Assembly: GCF_001905825.1 (NCBI RefSeq)
Contig: NZ_LIVV01000003.1
Coordinates: 602,956-666,955 of the forward strand
From: Streptomyces sp. CB02009
GTDB lineage: Bacteria > Actinomycetota > Actinomycetes > Streptomycetales > Streptomycetaceae
Length of the DNA stretch: 64,000 nt
Direction of reading: 5' to 3'
The notes below the pieces were generated by a model. It had not been told where the DNA came from, searched no databases, and was given only the letters and a program-made list of their open reading frames with translations. Made by a program: the position numbers and the translations under genes. Positions 1 through 9,523 of the stretch are shown piece after piece; position 1 is the first letter of the stretch; every line of letters starts with the position of its first letter.

Positions 1-175
1 TCCTTCTTCTTGAAGACCACGTAGAGGCTCACGCACACCACCGCCATCAGCAGCACCGCGAACGGATACCCGCCCGCCCAGTGCAGCTCCGGCATGTTGT
101 CGAAGTTCATGCCGTAGATCGTGCCGACCAGGGTGGGGGCGAAGAGGATGGCGGCCCAGGCGGAGATCTTCTTGA
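1..175 (-). pseudogene. corA: Displaced 3' fragment of corA (cut by window edge)
   Basis: Read on the minus strand this encodes the CorA C-terminus, including the YGMN signature followed by FDNMPELHW and the last membrane helix. It aligns without gaps to 33984-34158 inside the intact corA: about 149 of 175 bases match, and most differences fall at third codon positions. Homology stops abruptly at 175/176. The stop codon would lie just left of the window. I read it as the original chromosomal 3' end of corA, cut off when the element integrated. An independent corA paralogue whose 5' part was deleted is less likely. Confidence 0.8.
73..110. other. Candidate attL core (38-bp direct repeat, left copy)
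   Basis: This is the longest perfectly identical stretch between the left corA fragment and the intact corA, matching 34056-34093. It sits over the codons for the CorA GMN signature. On both sides identity falls to about 80%, so a 38-bp perfect run is the best candidate for the strand-exchange region. A shorter shared run of 14 bp (162-175 and 34145-34158) ends exactly where homology stops and is the main alternative. Confidence 0.6.
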
Positions 176-287
176 AGTTGTCGCCCCCAACGGGCTGACC
201 TGCGCAAGCAGCTACTTCACTGGTGCTGGCCTGCGGCTTTGCTCATTTCCAGCACTTTCACGGTGTCGGCGTTTTGTGCGGTCGACT

Positions 288-337
288 CTCCCCAGCCGCT
301 CCCCAACGGGCGTGCGTGCTCCCCAGATTCTCCCCAG
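288..337 (+). repeat. Left arm-type integrase binding repeats (CTCCCCAG)
   Basis: CTCCCCAG occurs at 288-295, 319-326 and 330-337, with a one-base variant CTCCCCAA at 299-306. Members of each pair start exactly 11 bp apart, about one helical turn. The same doublet with the same spacing occurs at 33889-33907 next to the other end of the element. Tyrosine recombinases of the lambda type bind such arm sites outside the core. The assignment is an inference from position, orientation and spacing. Confidence 0.55.
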
Positions 338-635
338 ACGCCGCCTGTGAGGGTAGGTGTTCCTGAACTCGGGGACAGGGGCTGCGGGACCTCCGGAGCG
401 CACCGTGAGTCGAGGTAAGGATGACTGTCCGCTCCTGGGCGTGGCGCCGAGGGTGGGTGATGCTCTGCTCTTGTGCGGACGGAGTGTGACAGCGCTGACG
501 ATCCGCGCGAGTTGGAGCCAGGCGGCCATCAACAATCACAAAATGGGGAAAGTGCCACAGGAAACCCACGCCTCGGCATAGTCTGCAGGAGTTACCGCAG
601 GCAGGCCGGGTGGTCTGCAATGCGGCGGAGGTGCC

Positions 636-2921
636 ATGGGTGGGGACCCGCATGTGTCAGCAGCGGCCGACGATCACGGACGAACGGGGGTACCCGATCC
701 GTACGGTGACCACGCTCTGCTGACCCCGGCCATGACGAAAGGCCATGACGCCGTACCTGGCGGTGAACGACATCTGCTGTCGCGCTATCTCGAAGCGGTG
801 GTTGCCGCCCGCCAGGCACCCGTGCACACCGCTGTCGCCTTCAACGCCGTGTACTTCGGTTACGACGTCGCCGGCGACGGATACGGGGGCAGCCCGCTAC
901 GGCTCGACGACTTCCCTGTGATCACGCTCGGGGGGCGCGCCCCCGTACTCCCGGTCGGTGCCATGGTGTGCGTGGCTACGGGATCGGACCCGCTCTATGC
1001 GGAGATCGTCCACCGCGAGGGCGCACACCCGGAGGTGGGGGCCCTCGGGGACGTACCGGCTTGGGTGTCCGGGGCACCTGTCGGGGCCGTGGGCCCGGGC
1101 AGGCCGGCGATCGGCGAGGCTCTCCGCCGAAGGGAGCTCCTGGTCCCGGATCTCCATGCCTTCGGCCCGGCGCTGAGCCTTTCACCGGCCCAGCTCCATC
1201 GCTTACGCGCACGCCGCCGCTGGATCAACGAGGACGGGCACGTCGTCGTCGACGTCTCCTACCCGTCCCCGGAGGCGGCTCGGTACGACGACCTGACGGC
1301 CTACGCGGACCACCTCCTGACCACGGCGCGGGAGCAACTGCTCAGCCCCTACGTTCCCGTGTCCCTTGCCGAACTTGTCGGCGCTACGGGCGATGAGGAA
1401 CTGCGAGCGGGTCTGCTCGGTCTGCTGGACACGGTGCGGGGAGTCCTCGGCTCCAGTGCCACCCTGCGCACGTGGGGCCACTACGCCGTGACCCGAGCCT
1501 CCCTCGCGGAGTGCTGGGGCGATACCGGCCCATTGGGAGGCAACGACCTCAGGTCCCTCGCCGCAGCGGTGGAACACGCGGCCGTTCCGTCGAGGCGGCG
1601 CCACGGGCTCGCCACGCCGGTCACGGTGTACACCGCGGTGGGACCGCGGCTTCGCCAGTTCCCCGGTGCGATCGAACTGCTCAGGGGAGTGGGATACGCC
1701 GCAGCGGTCTGCCGGGCGAATTTGACACTCGCCGACGTCGTCCGAGGCGACAGCGACCAAGGCCTGTTCGAGAACAGTTCCCGGATCACGCTCGACGACG
1801 CCTTCGAGAGCGGGGGAGTCTGGCGCTCTCATCACCCTGGCGATGCGGAGGTGCCCAGAGACCCCCTGCTCCCCGCCGGGCGTGGCTGGGCGTCGACGCT
1901 TCCCGAACAGCAGGAGCCGGAAGCGCAGATCGATCCGGTCGACCTGCCACTCGCCGACGATGCTTTCCTCGGCCTCGGCGAACTCCTGCGGAACGACGCG
2001 AAGGAGGTCGCCTGGCGGTCGCCACTGCGCCTGGCACATCTCATCGACGGCTGGTTCCCCCTGCACCCGCACGTCGCACGCGAGCTCCGCCGGTCCCACG
2101 GCCCACGCCTCGCGACACGCCTCCAACTCGACCATCCGGGCCAGACACTGACCGCACAGGAGGCGACTCAGGACGTCTCCGCCGAACTCGATGACGAATC
2201 AGGCCGTTTGACGGGAATCCACTGGCCCCACGACTTCTTCCCCGGCTTGATGCTGGAGCTGCGCTGGCTCCGCGCCGAAACAGTGATTCGCGTCGCCACG
2301 ACCCCGCTCACGGATCCGGTCCACGTCGACGACCGCATGATCGGGCACCGCTACGACCCCCGGGTGCTCACCAGGGAGGGAGCCCCGGGCAGCGATCGCC
2401 ACGGCGACAGCGCGGTCGGTCTCGGCCCCCGGCAGCTGGTGATGCGCACCGTACGCCGCTGCGGGCTCCTGACCCTGGACGGCCATGCCCTACTGGACCG
2501 TTCGGTCCTGCCGAGTGCGGTATACGGGCGTCGACCGGCACGGTCCCAGGCCGTCGCTCTGGAGACGGCCATCGCGGAACTGTTGGCTGTGCGACTCCTG
2601 GAGCCGGCCCTCGGCAGCCGGGATGCCTGGGGCCAACCGCACTACCCGGCGCGCGACGGACAGCCGGCCATCCCGCTCATCGGCTACCGCCCTGCACGAC
2701 GAAGGGTGATACGCCCATGGGGCAGCACGGAATCCGACGGCCCAGGCCTGCTCGCCCTTCAATTCGTCGCCGGTCACTTGAGGCGCCTCCGGCCGGGCTG
2801 CTCGCCCAGTGAGGTGCAGCGAACGGCCTTCCGCGAACACTGCCGCAGGCTCGGCAAGGCGGACGGCTGGGAACTGCCCCACGGCTACACGTTCGTCACC
2901 GAGCACACACGCGGCCACTGA
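636..2921 (+). CDS. Uncharacterised 761-aa protein, partner of the giant ATPase
   Basis: I do not recognise a family. The start at 636 is supported by a GGAGG site 5 nt upstream. The protein has no signal peptide, membrane segment or low-complexity stretch and looks like a folded soluble protein. The N-terminal ~150 residues are rich in short beta segments, the middle is helical (about 190-330), and the C-terminal ~120 residues are basic with repeated RR pairs (around 665-690), which could bind nucleic acid or a partner. It is followed after 113 bp by the 2044-residue ATPase gene on the same strand, with one strong hairpin after the second gene, so the two probably form one transcription unit. 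Its location at the left end of a mobile defence island suggests a conflict role. That is context only; no catalytic motif was identified. Confidence 0.75.
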   Translation: MGGDPHVSAAADDHGRTGVPDPYGDHALLTPAMTKGHDAVPGGERHLLSRYLEAVVAARQAPVHTAVAFNAVYFGYDVAGDGYGGSPLRLDDFPVITLGGRAPVLPVGAMVCVATGSDPLYAEIVHREGAHPEVGALGDVPAWVSGAPVGAVGPGRPAIGEALRRRELLVPDLHAFGPALSLSPAQLHRLRARRRWINEDGHVVVDVSYPSPEAARYDDLTAYADHLLTTAREQLLSPYVPVSLAELVGATGDEELRAGLLGLLDTVRGVLGSSATLRTWGHYAVTRASLAECWGDTGPLGGNDLRSLAAAVEHAAVPSRRRHGLATPVTVYTAVGPRLRQFPGAIELLRGVGYAAAVCRANLTLADVVRGDSDQGLFENSSRITLDDAFESGGVWRSHHPGDAEVPRDPLLPAGRGWASTLPEQQEPEAQIDPVDLPLADDAFLGLGELLRNDAKEVAWRSPLRLAHLIDGWFPLHPHVARELRRSHGPRLATRLQLDHPGQTLTAQEATQDVSAELDDESGRLTGIHWPHDFFPGLMLELRWLRAETVIRVATTPLTDPVHVDDRMIGHRYDPRVLTREGAPGSDRHGDSAVGLGPRQLVMRTVRRCGLLTLDGHALLDRSVLPSAVYGRRPARSQAVALETAIAELLAVRLLEPALGSRDAWGQPHYPARDGQPAIPLIGYRPARRRVIRPWGSTESDGPGLLALQFVAGHLRRLRPGCSPSEVQRTAFREHCRRLGKADGWELPHGYTFVTEHTRGH

Positions 2922-3034
2922 CCGCGAACCCACCCCTCCGCCCCTCTTCCCGCCGTCCTGTTCCTCCTTCCCGGCTCCTCGGCGTCGAGCGAGCCGACCT
3001 CCACAGACCAGCAGCAGAAACGGAGTAGGCGTAC

Positions 3035-6000
3035 ATGCACGACCGCTACCGCGTGATCACGGGGCCGCCGATGTCCCCGCCGACGGCCTCGGCCGAAGAC
3101 CTCGAAGGTCTGGCCGCCGCGCTCAACGCCTTGGACCATCCGGTCGGCGCCGCTCTGAACGAGCTCACGGTCGACATGGTGGAACTCGCCTTCAACTCTC
3201 TGCCGCCCAGAGACCGGCAGAAGTTGCTCGGCGGCCTGGGTATCCGCATGGCGGCCCCTCGACGGGCAGGCAGGGCACTGTGCCAGGACGTTCTCTCGCG
3301 GCTGCGGCGCGACGCTCGGCAGCACACCTGTAGCTGCGGTATCAGGGACCTCACGCCCACCGTGCTGGACCAGCTCGTTGACGTCGCCTTCGCCCAGAAC
3401 GGAAAGAGCGTCTCGGAGCCCGTTTCTCGATGGGGCGCGACGCTGCTCCGGGCCGCGGTGTTCGCTTGGTGCAACGCCTCCGTCGCCGACGCTTACCTTC
3501 TCGCCTGGGCGGCCGACCAGGACTGGTTCACTGAGACTGCTGACGAGGAGGAGTCCGTACGCCTGGCCGCCGTAGCCAATGAGGCTCGGTCCGTCCTATC
3601 CGCATACCCGGACTTCGACGGCGTACGGGACGGCGCCGAGCGGCTGTCCGCGAGTGGCGGGAAGAGGAACCCGGTCGTCGCCGCTGACGGCCCGGGCAGG
3701 AAGGCTGCCGCTGTCGAGGGCGCCGCGCCGGAGTGCGGCGCCCCGCACGAGGTGCCCGCGATCGTGTCCGAAGACGCCCGTGCCGAGTGGGGAACGGGCC
3801 CGGAGGAGGCCTGCCGGCAGCTGGAGTCAGCTCTCACGGGGGCACGGCGAGCCGCGGAGAACGTCACCGGCGCAGTCGCGGACGGTCGTCCGCCGCATGA
3901 CGAGGACCTGGCCGCGCTTGGCGCGCTGGGCGCCGCTTTCGACAGCGCCGACACCGTGTTTCGCGCGGCGGGGATGGACGGGGTGCCCCGCCGTCTGGAG
4001 GACATGGCGGAGGCCGCACGCGAGTACCAGGAGGTACGCGACCTCGACCACCAGGCACGCGAGACCCTGCGGGAACTGCTGGATGTCGCAGGTCTGCCGG
4101 ACACCCCTGCCGACTTCGCGGCCGAAGCCGTGCGGGGAGCGAGCCGCCGTCTGCTGGACGCGGCGGTGTGGGACCAGACGCAACGCCAGGAGAGCACCGC
4201 ACTCGCTGACCTGGCACGACTGATCCGTGAGGGACGACAGTCGTACGCAGCGACGGAGATCCTGGCCCTCCAGGACCGGGTGGTGCGGGTGTTGCCCGCG
4301 TGTGCCATGGCGATGGTCATGGCCCATGATCTGGTGCTGTCCCAGCCGGACGAGGCCGTCGCGGAATCGGGCGGCCCGGGCGCCCCCGAAGGCGACGCCG
4401 ATGGAGTCGAGGAGCCCGCCGTCGACGACACAGCCACCGAGCGCGGTGAGCGGGTCGTCGAGGAGAAGGACGACAGTCCGTCCGAGGTGCCGCATGGCCG
4501 TGCCGCCGACGGACCCCCGCCCCACACCGCACCCGAACCGGAAGCCCCGGCCCTGACGCCTACGGCCGGTTCGCTCGACACCAACGACGTACCGGCCGCG
4601 ACCCTCACCGACGTGCCGACGGCACCCGCCGAGGTCCCGGAAGCGGACCTCCCTGCCGCGCCCGAACCCGCCTCCACCGCGTCGCGCGGCGAGGACGCTC
4701 CGCCCGTGGAGCCGGCCCTGGAGGCCCTCGCCCCCGCCACCGAGGAGACGTCCGACGAGGCGGCGACGGAGCGGGTCCTGACGCGGCTGGTCGTGGAGCG
4801 GCGCTTCGGACTTGCCCACCACGTAGCGAGTGCCGCCGGTCATCCCGAACAGCAGGTGACGGTGCTCCGCCTGGCCGGTGCCGCCGGGCTGCTGACGTCC
4901 GGTGACAGCCAGGGAGCTCGGCTGATCGCCGACCTGCTCCAACGGTACGGCGGGCACTCCGGCCGAGACGCGGAAGGCAGCGAACTCCTTCTCCTGCCCG
5001 CCCTGCTTCGTACGGCGTTGATCACCGGGGACCATCTGGCGGGCGCCCAGCTGAAGGCTCTGGCGCCCAGGCTGCCGGAACGGCTGGCGGAGACCGCGAC
5101 TGCGGTCGCCGACCGCACCCTCAGCGGCGCACTGATGATGGCCTCGCCGCTGGTGGTCAGCGCCGACGTCTCGGGGGCGGAGGCACGGCTGCGGGAGTTG
5201 CTGGAGCAGTGCCGTGCCCTGCTCGTGCCGCCGAGGCTTCGGTTCGCTCGGGCAACGGAGATCGCGAAGCGCTGGCTGTCCGACGACGGGCTGCTCGGAA
5301 CGCTGCTCATGACCGTGGCCGGAGACCACCGGGACGGGGTGACCGAGGTGCGTGAGCAGGCCGACCGCCTGTCAAAGTTGCCCGAGGTCAGCAACGAGAT
5401 CGATCGCATGGACCGCAAGCACCGCTCGCCCAGCGGCAAGCCGCTCCAGGGCTCCGGGCGGCAAGACCTGGTGCATCTCGTGGAACGAGCCGTCAGCCTG
5501 GCCAAGGAGTGGTGTCTCGCCGTCGACACCATCCGCCGTGGTGACCGCTCCGACGGCAACCGGGCGGTCAAGGAGATCTCCTCCCTGCGCCGCTCCCTGC
5601 TGGAGAGCAGGGAGGACGCGCTGGGCGAACTGGAGCAGTTGGAGCGGGGCTCGGTCGCGGTCAAGGCCGCGACGGCCTGGGCCGCTCGCGCCTCGATGGA
5701 GGAGCTGTTTGCCCTGCTGACCGATGGCACGACGACAACGCGTCCCGACGGTCCGGTGGACCCCGAACTCGTCCTGGATGCAGAGCTGCTGAAGGTGTGT
5801 GACCGCCGCGGCGAGCGGCCTTCGCTCGACCTGCTGTTGGCCGCTGTCGACCGGAGCTGGGAGGACGGGCTCGCCGAGCGGATCGCCCACGATGCCTTCG
5901 GCGCGGCCTGTACGCTCGTCGAGCTGGCGGAACGAGGGCTGCTGCCTGGTGCCCGGGTCGGGGACTTCACTCCACCCGCGGTGGCCGAGATTGATGCTCA

Positions 6001-9000
6001 GGTGGCCGTCCGGCGCGCTGAGCTGCGCGGGAATCACGACGACCTCGTCGCCGAGCTGCACCGCGCGCAGGCCGATGGCGCCGTGACCGACGACCAGGAT
6101 CTCCGCGTCCAGGAACTCCTCGCCGATGCGAAGGACCGGCTCGACGGCACCGAAACGTACGACCTGGTGGACGTACGACGAGCACTCGACACCGTACGGG
6201 GCGACCTGCCCGCCTTCCGGCAGCAGGCCGCCGACCGAATCCGGGCCCGGCTCGATGCCCTCGACCCCACCGAGGAGCAGCGCGCGCAGGTTCTGCGGCA
6301 CCTGGACACCGGTGGCCTGGCAACGGCCGCCGACCTGGTCTACTTCCTGGAGATCGGCGAGGACGTCCCGGAGATCGACGGTGGCGAGTCCCACCTGACG
6401 GAGTTCTTCCCTGCTGTGCCGGACGGGCTGCCCAAGGGTGTCGACCGTGCCCTAGTCGACCTCGTCCGCTCCGGCGGGACACACCCGGACATTCCTATCC
6501 TGGACTACAGCGCGCTCTCGACCGACGAGGCGGCCTTGGCGGCCGACGTCCTCGACGAGTGGCGGGTGCTGGGGGCGACCGAGCCGAAGGACCGGCTCGA
6601 CGTGTCCGCGAGGCGGCAGCTGCCGCCGCTCCTCAAACTCCTCGGCTACGAGGCCAAGAGCGCCAGGCCGCTCGACGAGCGGTCCCCGCACCTGCGCCGA
6701 CGCGAGTACCGCCTCTTCGAAGCGACCGAGGTGGAGATCAACGGCAGGGCGAAGGCTCCCGCGTTCGGCTCGCAGATCCGGGAGCAGGGCGGCAGCCTTC
6801 GCGTACTGATGGTCTGGGGCCGCCCGCCGGCCAAGGTCGTCATGAGCCTGGCGGAGCGCGACAACAGCGGAGCGAGCCTCCTCGTCCTCTACTTCGGGAC
6901 GCTGGGCCGCGAGGCGCGCGGTGAACTCGCCGTCGGCTCCGGCCGACTGCAGCCGATGCTGGTCGTGGACGACGCCGCGCTGGCCTACCTCGCGGCGCGG
7001 GGCAACCGCCAGGTCAGCACTGCCACGCAGACTCTGCTGCCATTCTCCGGCGTCAACCCGTACATCCGAGAGAAGCGCGGCCGGATCGGCGGCGAGATGT
7101 TCTACGGCCGTGACGCCGAGCGCAAGAGCGTCCTGGACCGGCACGGCACGCAGGTCATCTTCGGTGGTCGGGGGCTCGGCAAGTCCGCCCTGCTCAGTGA
7201 TGCCGGGGAACGGTTCGAGGAACAGCGTCCCGGCTATCAGCTCGCGGTGTATGTGAACCTCGACCAGGAGAACATCGGCAAGGGCAGCTCGCTGGGACCG
7301 GAGGCGCTGTGGAGCGTCCTCGACCGGGAGCTCCGGGCGGCCGAGGTGCTGAGCGGGCAGCCGAGCCGCCGGTCGCGGCAGGACATCTCCGATCGGGTCC
7401 GCGCTGGCATCCGGGCCTGGCTCGACGGGGACTCCCGTAGGCGTCTGCTGGTCCTGCTCGACGAGTGCGACCAGTTCTTCGAGGCGGACGCTCCCCGCTT
7501 CGACCAGACCAAGAAGCTCAAGGGCCTCGGTTCCGACACCAAGGATCGCGCCAAAGTCGTCTTTGCCGGTCTGCACTCCGTGCAGCGCTTCTCCAAGCTC
7601 GCCAGCAACGGCCCGTTCGGCCACCTTGCGCAGACCCCGAAGGTGATCGGTCCACTCGCCCCCCAGTCCGCCGCCGAACTGCTGGTCGACCCGATGCGGG
7701 CGCTCGGATTCGAGTTCCAGGACATGGATCTCGTCAACCGGGTGCTCGGATACTGCTCGTACCAGCCTTTCCTGCTCCAGATGTTCGGCCACCGGCTGGT
7801 CGAGGTGATGCACCGCAAGCGAGCGCGGCGGGGAGCCGAGGGGCCTCCGTACTCGGTCGAGATCGCCGACATCGAGGTCGTGGAGTCGGACACCGGGCTC
7901 AGGGACGGCATCTCGGCGGCGTTCAAGGACACCCTGAGCCTCGACCACCGCTACGACGTGATCGCCAACGTGCTTGCCTTTCACGCGCGCCATCGCGGCC
8001 TTGAGGTGCGGCTGAGCGACGCCGAACTGCGCGAGGAGTGCGAGACGTTCTGGCGCAAGGGCTTCGAACAGCTCGACACCGAGGGATTCCGCGCTTACCT
8101 CTCCGAGATGGTGGGCCTCGGCGTGCTCGCACCCAACCACGACGGGCAGGGCTGGCATCTGAGGGGTCCGAACGCCCTGCGCATGATCGGCACCTCCCAC
8201 GAGGTGGACGCCCGTCTACTCAGGGCCGAACACGACTGCGAGCTCCAGGAGAGCATCGTGCAGGAGGGTCGTCCTGAGCTGCTCGACGGCCGGCCGGCTC
8301 CGCTCACCATCACCCAGCTCGACGACCTCCTCGGCGAGCGGTCCAACCAGACGAGGGTCGTCCTCGGCACCACGGCGACGGGTGTCGGCGACGTCGGCGA
8401 CACTCTCCGTGAGATTGCCGGGCGCATCGCCGACTGGGTGCTGCCGCCTGTCGGTAAGCCCAGCGTCTACAAGCAGGAACTCACAGGAGGACGCCCTCGG
8501 GAACGACGCGTGGTCATCAGCGACTTCGCCCGCTACCCGGACGCCCGGCCCGAGGCCCCTCGGCAGGCTGTCGACCTGGCCGAGACGCTGCTGCCCGCCA
8601 CGCCGGGGGTGACCCGTGCGGTGGTTGTCGTCACCGATCCCACCCAGCTGGGCCTGTGGCGGCGCCTGCTGATGAGCACCGAACTCACCTCGGCCGCCCC
8701 CGTGGTGCTGCGCCGGCATGACCGTCGCAGTCTGCGCGGCTGGGCCCAGCGGGTCGAGAAGTTCCACACGGAGGACCGCCTGGCCCGTCTCCACGAGCTG
8801 ACCGGAGGTTGGCCGATCCTGGTCGATCGGGCCCACCGCCTCCACGGCGAACTGGGTGATCCTGACGCGGTGCTGCACCGTCTGGCCGATCTGTGCGCGG
8901 ATCGGACCGAGGCTCGTGCTTTTGCCGAGGCGACCGGCGTGTATGCGGACCCGCTGCTCGTGACGGGCTACCGGTCTCTCGTCGAGGAGTTCATGGAGAG

Positions 9001-9169
9001 CCCGTTCGACCTGGAGAGTGCGGTGACCGCTGTGGCGTTCCGGAACGAGGACGAAGACGAGGCCCGCTGGATCGTGACCTGTCTTGATGCCCTCCAGGCG
9101 TTCGAAGCCCAGGGCAACCAGTTGTGTCTGGAGCCGCTGCTTCGGAGGTGCGTGATGCTCCAGGAGTGA
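3035..9169 (+). CDS. Giant 2044-aa P-loop (STAND/AAA-like) ATPase
   Basis: Very large multidomain protein. Residues ~1-450 are mostly helical. About 455-590 is an acidic Pro/Ala/Glu-rich linker. About 590-1170 is helical again, with coiled-coil-like stretches. About 1180-1340 is a mixed alpha/beta domain ending in an NPY motif. The ATPase follows, with an EMFYGRD box, Walker A GGRGLGKSA near residue 1377 and Walker B LLVLLDEC near 1473. The last ~400 residues contain winged-helix-like and second lid-like segments (a TGGWPILVDRA stretch near 1920). The GGEMFYGRD box shortly before Walker A is typical of STAND-type NTPases that sense and signal. No obvious nuclease, TIR or protease motif was seen, so the effector may lie in an unrecognised domain or in the upstream 761-aa partner. 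A defence function is inferred from architecture and location only. Confidence 0.8.
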   Translation: MHDRYRVITGPPMSPPTASAEDLEGLAAALNALDHPVGAALNELTVDMVELAFNSLPPRDRQKLLGGLGIRMAAPRRAGRALCQDVLSRLRRDARQHTCSCGIRDLTPTVLDQLVDVAFAQNGKSVSEPVSRWGATLLRAAVFAWCNASVADAYLLAWAADQDWFTETADEEESVRLAAVANEARSVLSAYPDFDGVRDGAERLSASGGKRNPVVAADGPGRKAAAVEGAAPECGAPHEVPAIVSEDARAEWGTGPEEACRQLESALTGARRAAENVTGAVADGRPPHDEDLAALGALGAAFDSADTVFRAAGMDGVPRRLEDMAEAAREYQEVRDLDHQARETLRELLDVAGLPDTPADFAAEAVRGASRRLLDAAVWDQTQRQESTALADLARLIREGRQSYAATEILALQDRVVRVLPACAMAMVMAHDLVLSQPDEAVAESGGPGAPEGDADGVEEPAVDDTATERGERVVEEKDDSPSEVPHGRAADGPPPHTAPEPEAPALTPTAGSLDTNDVPAATLTDVPTAPAEVPEADLPAAPEPASTASRGEDAPPVEPALEALAPATEETSDEAATERVLTRLVVERRFGLAHHVASAAGHPEQQVTVLRLAGAAGLLTSGDSQGARLIADLLQRYGGHSGRDAEGSELLLLPALLRTALITGDHLAGAQLKALAPRLPERLAETATAVADRTLSGALMMASPLVVSADVSGAEARLRELLEQCRALLVPPRLRFARATEIAKRWLSDDGLLGTLLMTVAGDHRDGVTEVREQADRLSKLPEVSNEIDRMDRKHRSPSGKPLQGSGRQDLVHLVERAVSLAKEWCLAVDTIRRGDRSDGNRAVKEISSLRRSLLESREDALGELEQLERGSVAVKAATAWAARASMEELFALLTDGTTTTRPDGPVDPELVLDAELLKVCDRRGERPSLDLLLAAVDRSWEDGLAERIAHDAFGAACTLVELAERGLLPGARVGDFTPPAVAEIDAQVAVRRAELRGNHDDLVAELHRAQADGAVTDDQDLRVQELLADAKDRLDGTETYDLVDVRRALDTVRGDLPAFRQQAADRIRARLDALDPTEEQRAQVLRHLDTGGLATAADLVYFLEIGEDVPEIDGGESHLTEFFPAVPDGLPKGVDRALVDLVRSGGTHPDIPILDYSALSTDEAALAADVLDEWRVLGATEPKDRLDVSARRQLPPLLKLLGYEAKSARPLDERSPHLRRREYRLFEATEVEINGRAKAPAFGSQIREQGGSLRVLMVWGRPPAKVVMSLAERDNSGASLLVLYFGTLGREARGELAVGSGRLQPMLVVDDAALAYLAARGNRQVSTATQTLLPFSGVNPYIREKRGRIGGEMFYGRDAERKSVLDRHGTQVIFGGRGLGKSALLSDAGERFEEQRPGYQLAVYVNLDQENIGKGSSLGPEALWSVLDRELRAAEVLSGQPSRRSRQDISDRVRAGIRAWLDGDSRRRLLVLLDECDQFFEADAPRFDQTKKLKGLGSDTKDRAKVVFAGLHSVQRFSKLASNGPFGHLAQTPKVIGPLAPQSAAELLVDPMRALGFEFQDMDLVNRVLGYCSYQPFLLQMFGHRLVEVMHRKRARRGAEGPPYSVEIADIEVVESDTGLRDGISAAFKDTLSLDHRYDVIANVLAFHARHRGLEVRLSDAELREECETFWRKGFEQLDTEGFRAYLSEMVGLGVLAPNHDGQGWHLRGPNALRMIGTSHEVDARLLRAEHDCELQESIVQEGRPELLDGRPAPLTITQLDDLLGERSNQTRVVLGTTATGVGDVGDTLREIAGRIADWVLPPVGKPSVYKQELTGGRPRERRVVISDFARYPDARPEAPRQAVDLAETLLPATPGVTRAVVVVTDPTQLGLWRRLLMSTELTSAAPVVLRRHDRRSLRGWAQRVEKFHTEDRLARLHELTGGWPILVDRAHRLHGELGDPDAVLHRLADLCADRTEARAFAEATGVYADPLLVTGYRSLVEEFMESPFDLESAVTAVAFRNEDEDEARWIVTCLDALQAFEAQGNQLCLEPLLRRCVMLQE

Positions 9170-9289
9170 TGCCGAGGCAACAGCGGGCTTCTGCCCGGCG
9201 GTTCCGGTAGGGGCGGCCCTCGCCGGCCGAGACGACTGGCTGCCTTGCCGGGGGCGACTTCAATGTGCCGCGGTTGACGAGAAGGGCGA

Positions 9290-9322
9290 AGAGGAGACCC
9301 CGTCTTGAAGGGGGTCTCCTCT
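9290..9322 (+). terminator. Hairpin terminator after the giant ATPase operon
   Basis: A perfect 12-bp inverted repeat (arms 9290-9301 and 9311-9322, 9-nt loop) lies 120 bp after the stop of the ATPase gene. No T-run follows, as is common in Streptomyces. Apart from this hairpin I see nothing else in the gap 9170-9523. Confidence 0.7.
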
Positions 9323-9523
9323 GACAGAGCTGTCGCCGCGGCGCGAGATGGTCTCTGAATGAATATCGGTCGAGACGTGCGGCCAAGTACTTAGAAGACA
9401 TTTGGTGGGTGGAGGAGAGGGGTAGCTCGTACCTGTGCGAACGTGCCCAAGGGCCTGCCGTGCCCCGGAACTTCGGGCGATTTCGGGACGGCGAAGGAGT
9501 GGCGGCCCAGGAGGCCGCCGCCG

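Noticed and set aside
1..175. Left corA fragment as an independent functional corA gene
   Set aside because: Homology stops inside the coding region with no start codon or upstream domain; the sequence after 175 is unrelated.
3493..4740. 415-codon open frame on the minus strand inside the giant ATPase gene
   Set aside because: Ser/Ala/Arg-rich composition typical of the antisense of a GC-rich gene; the plus-strand frame spans it without interruption.
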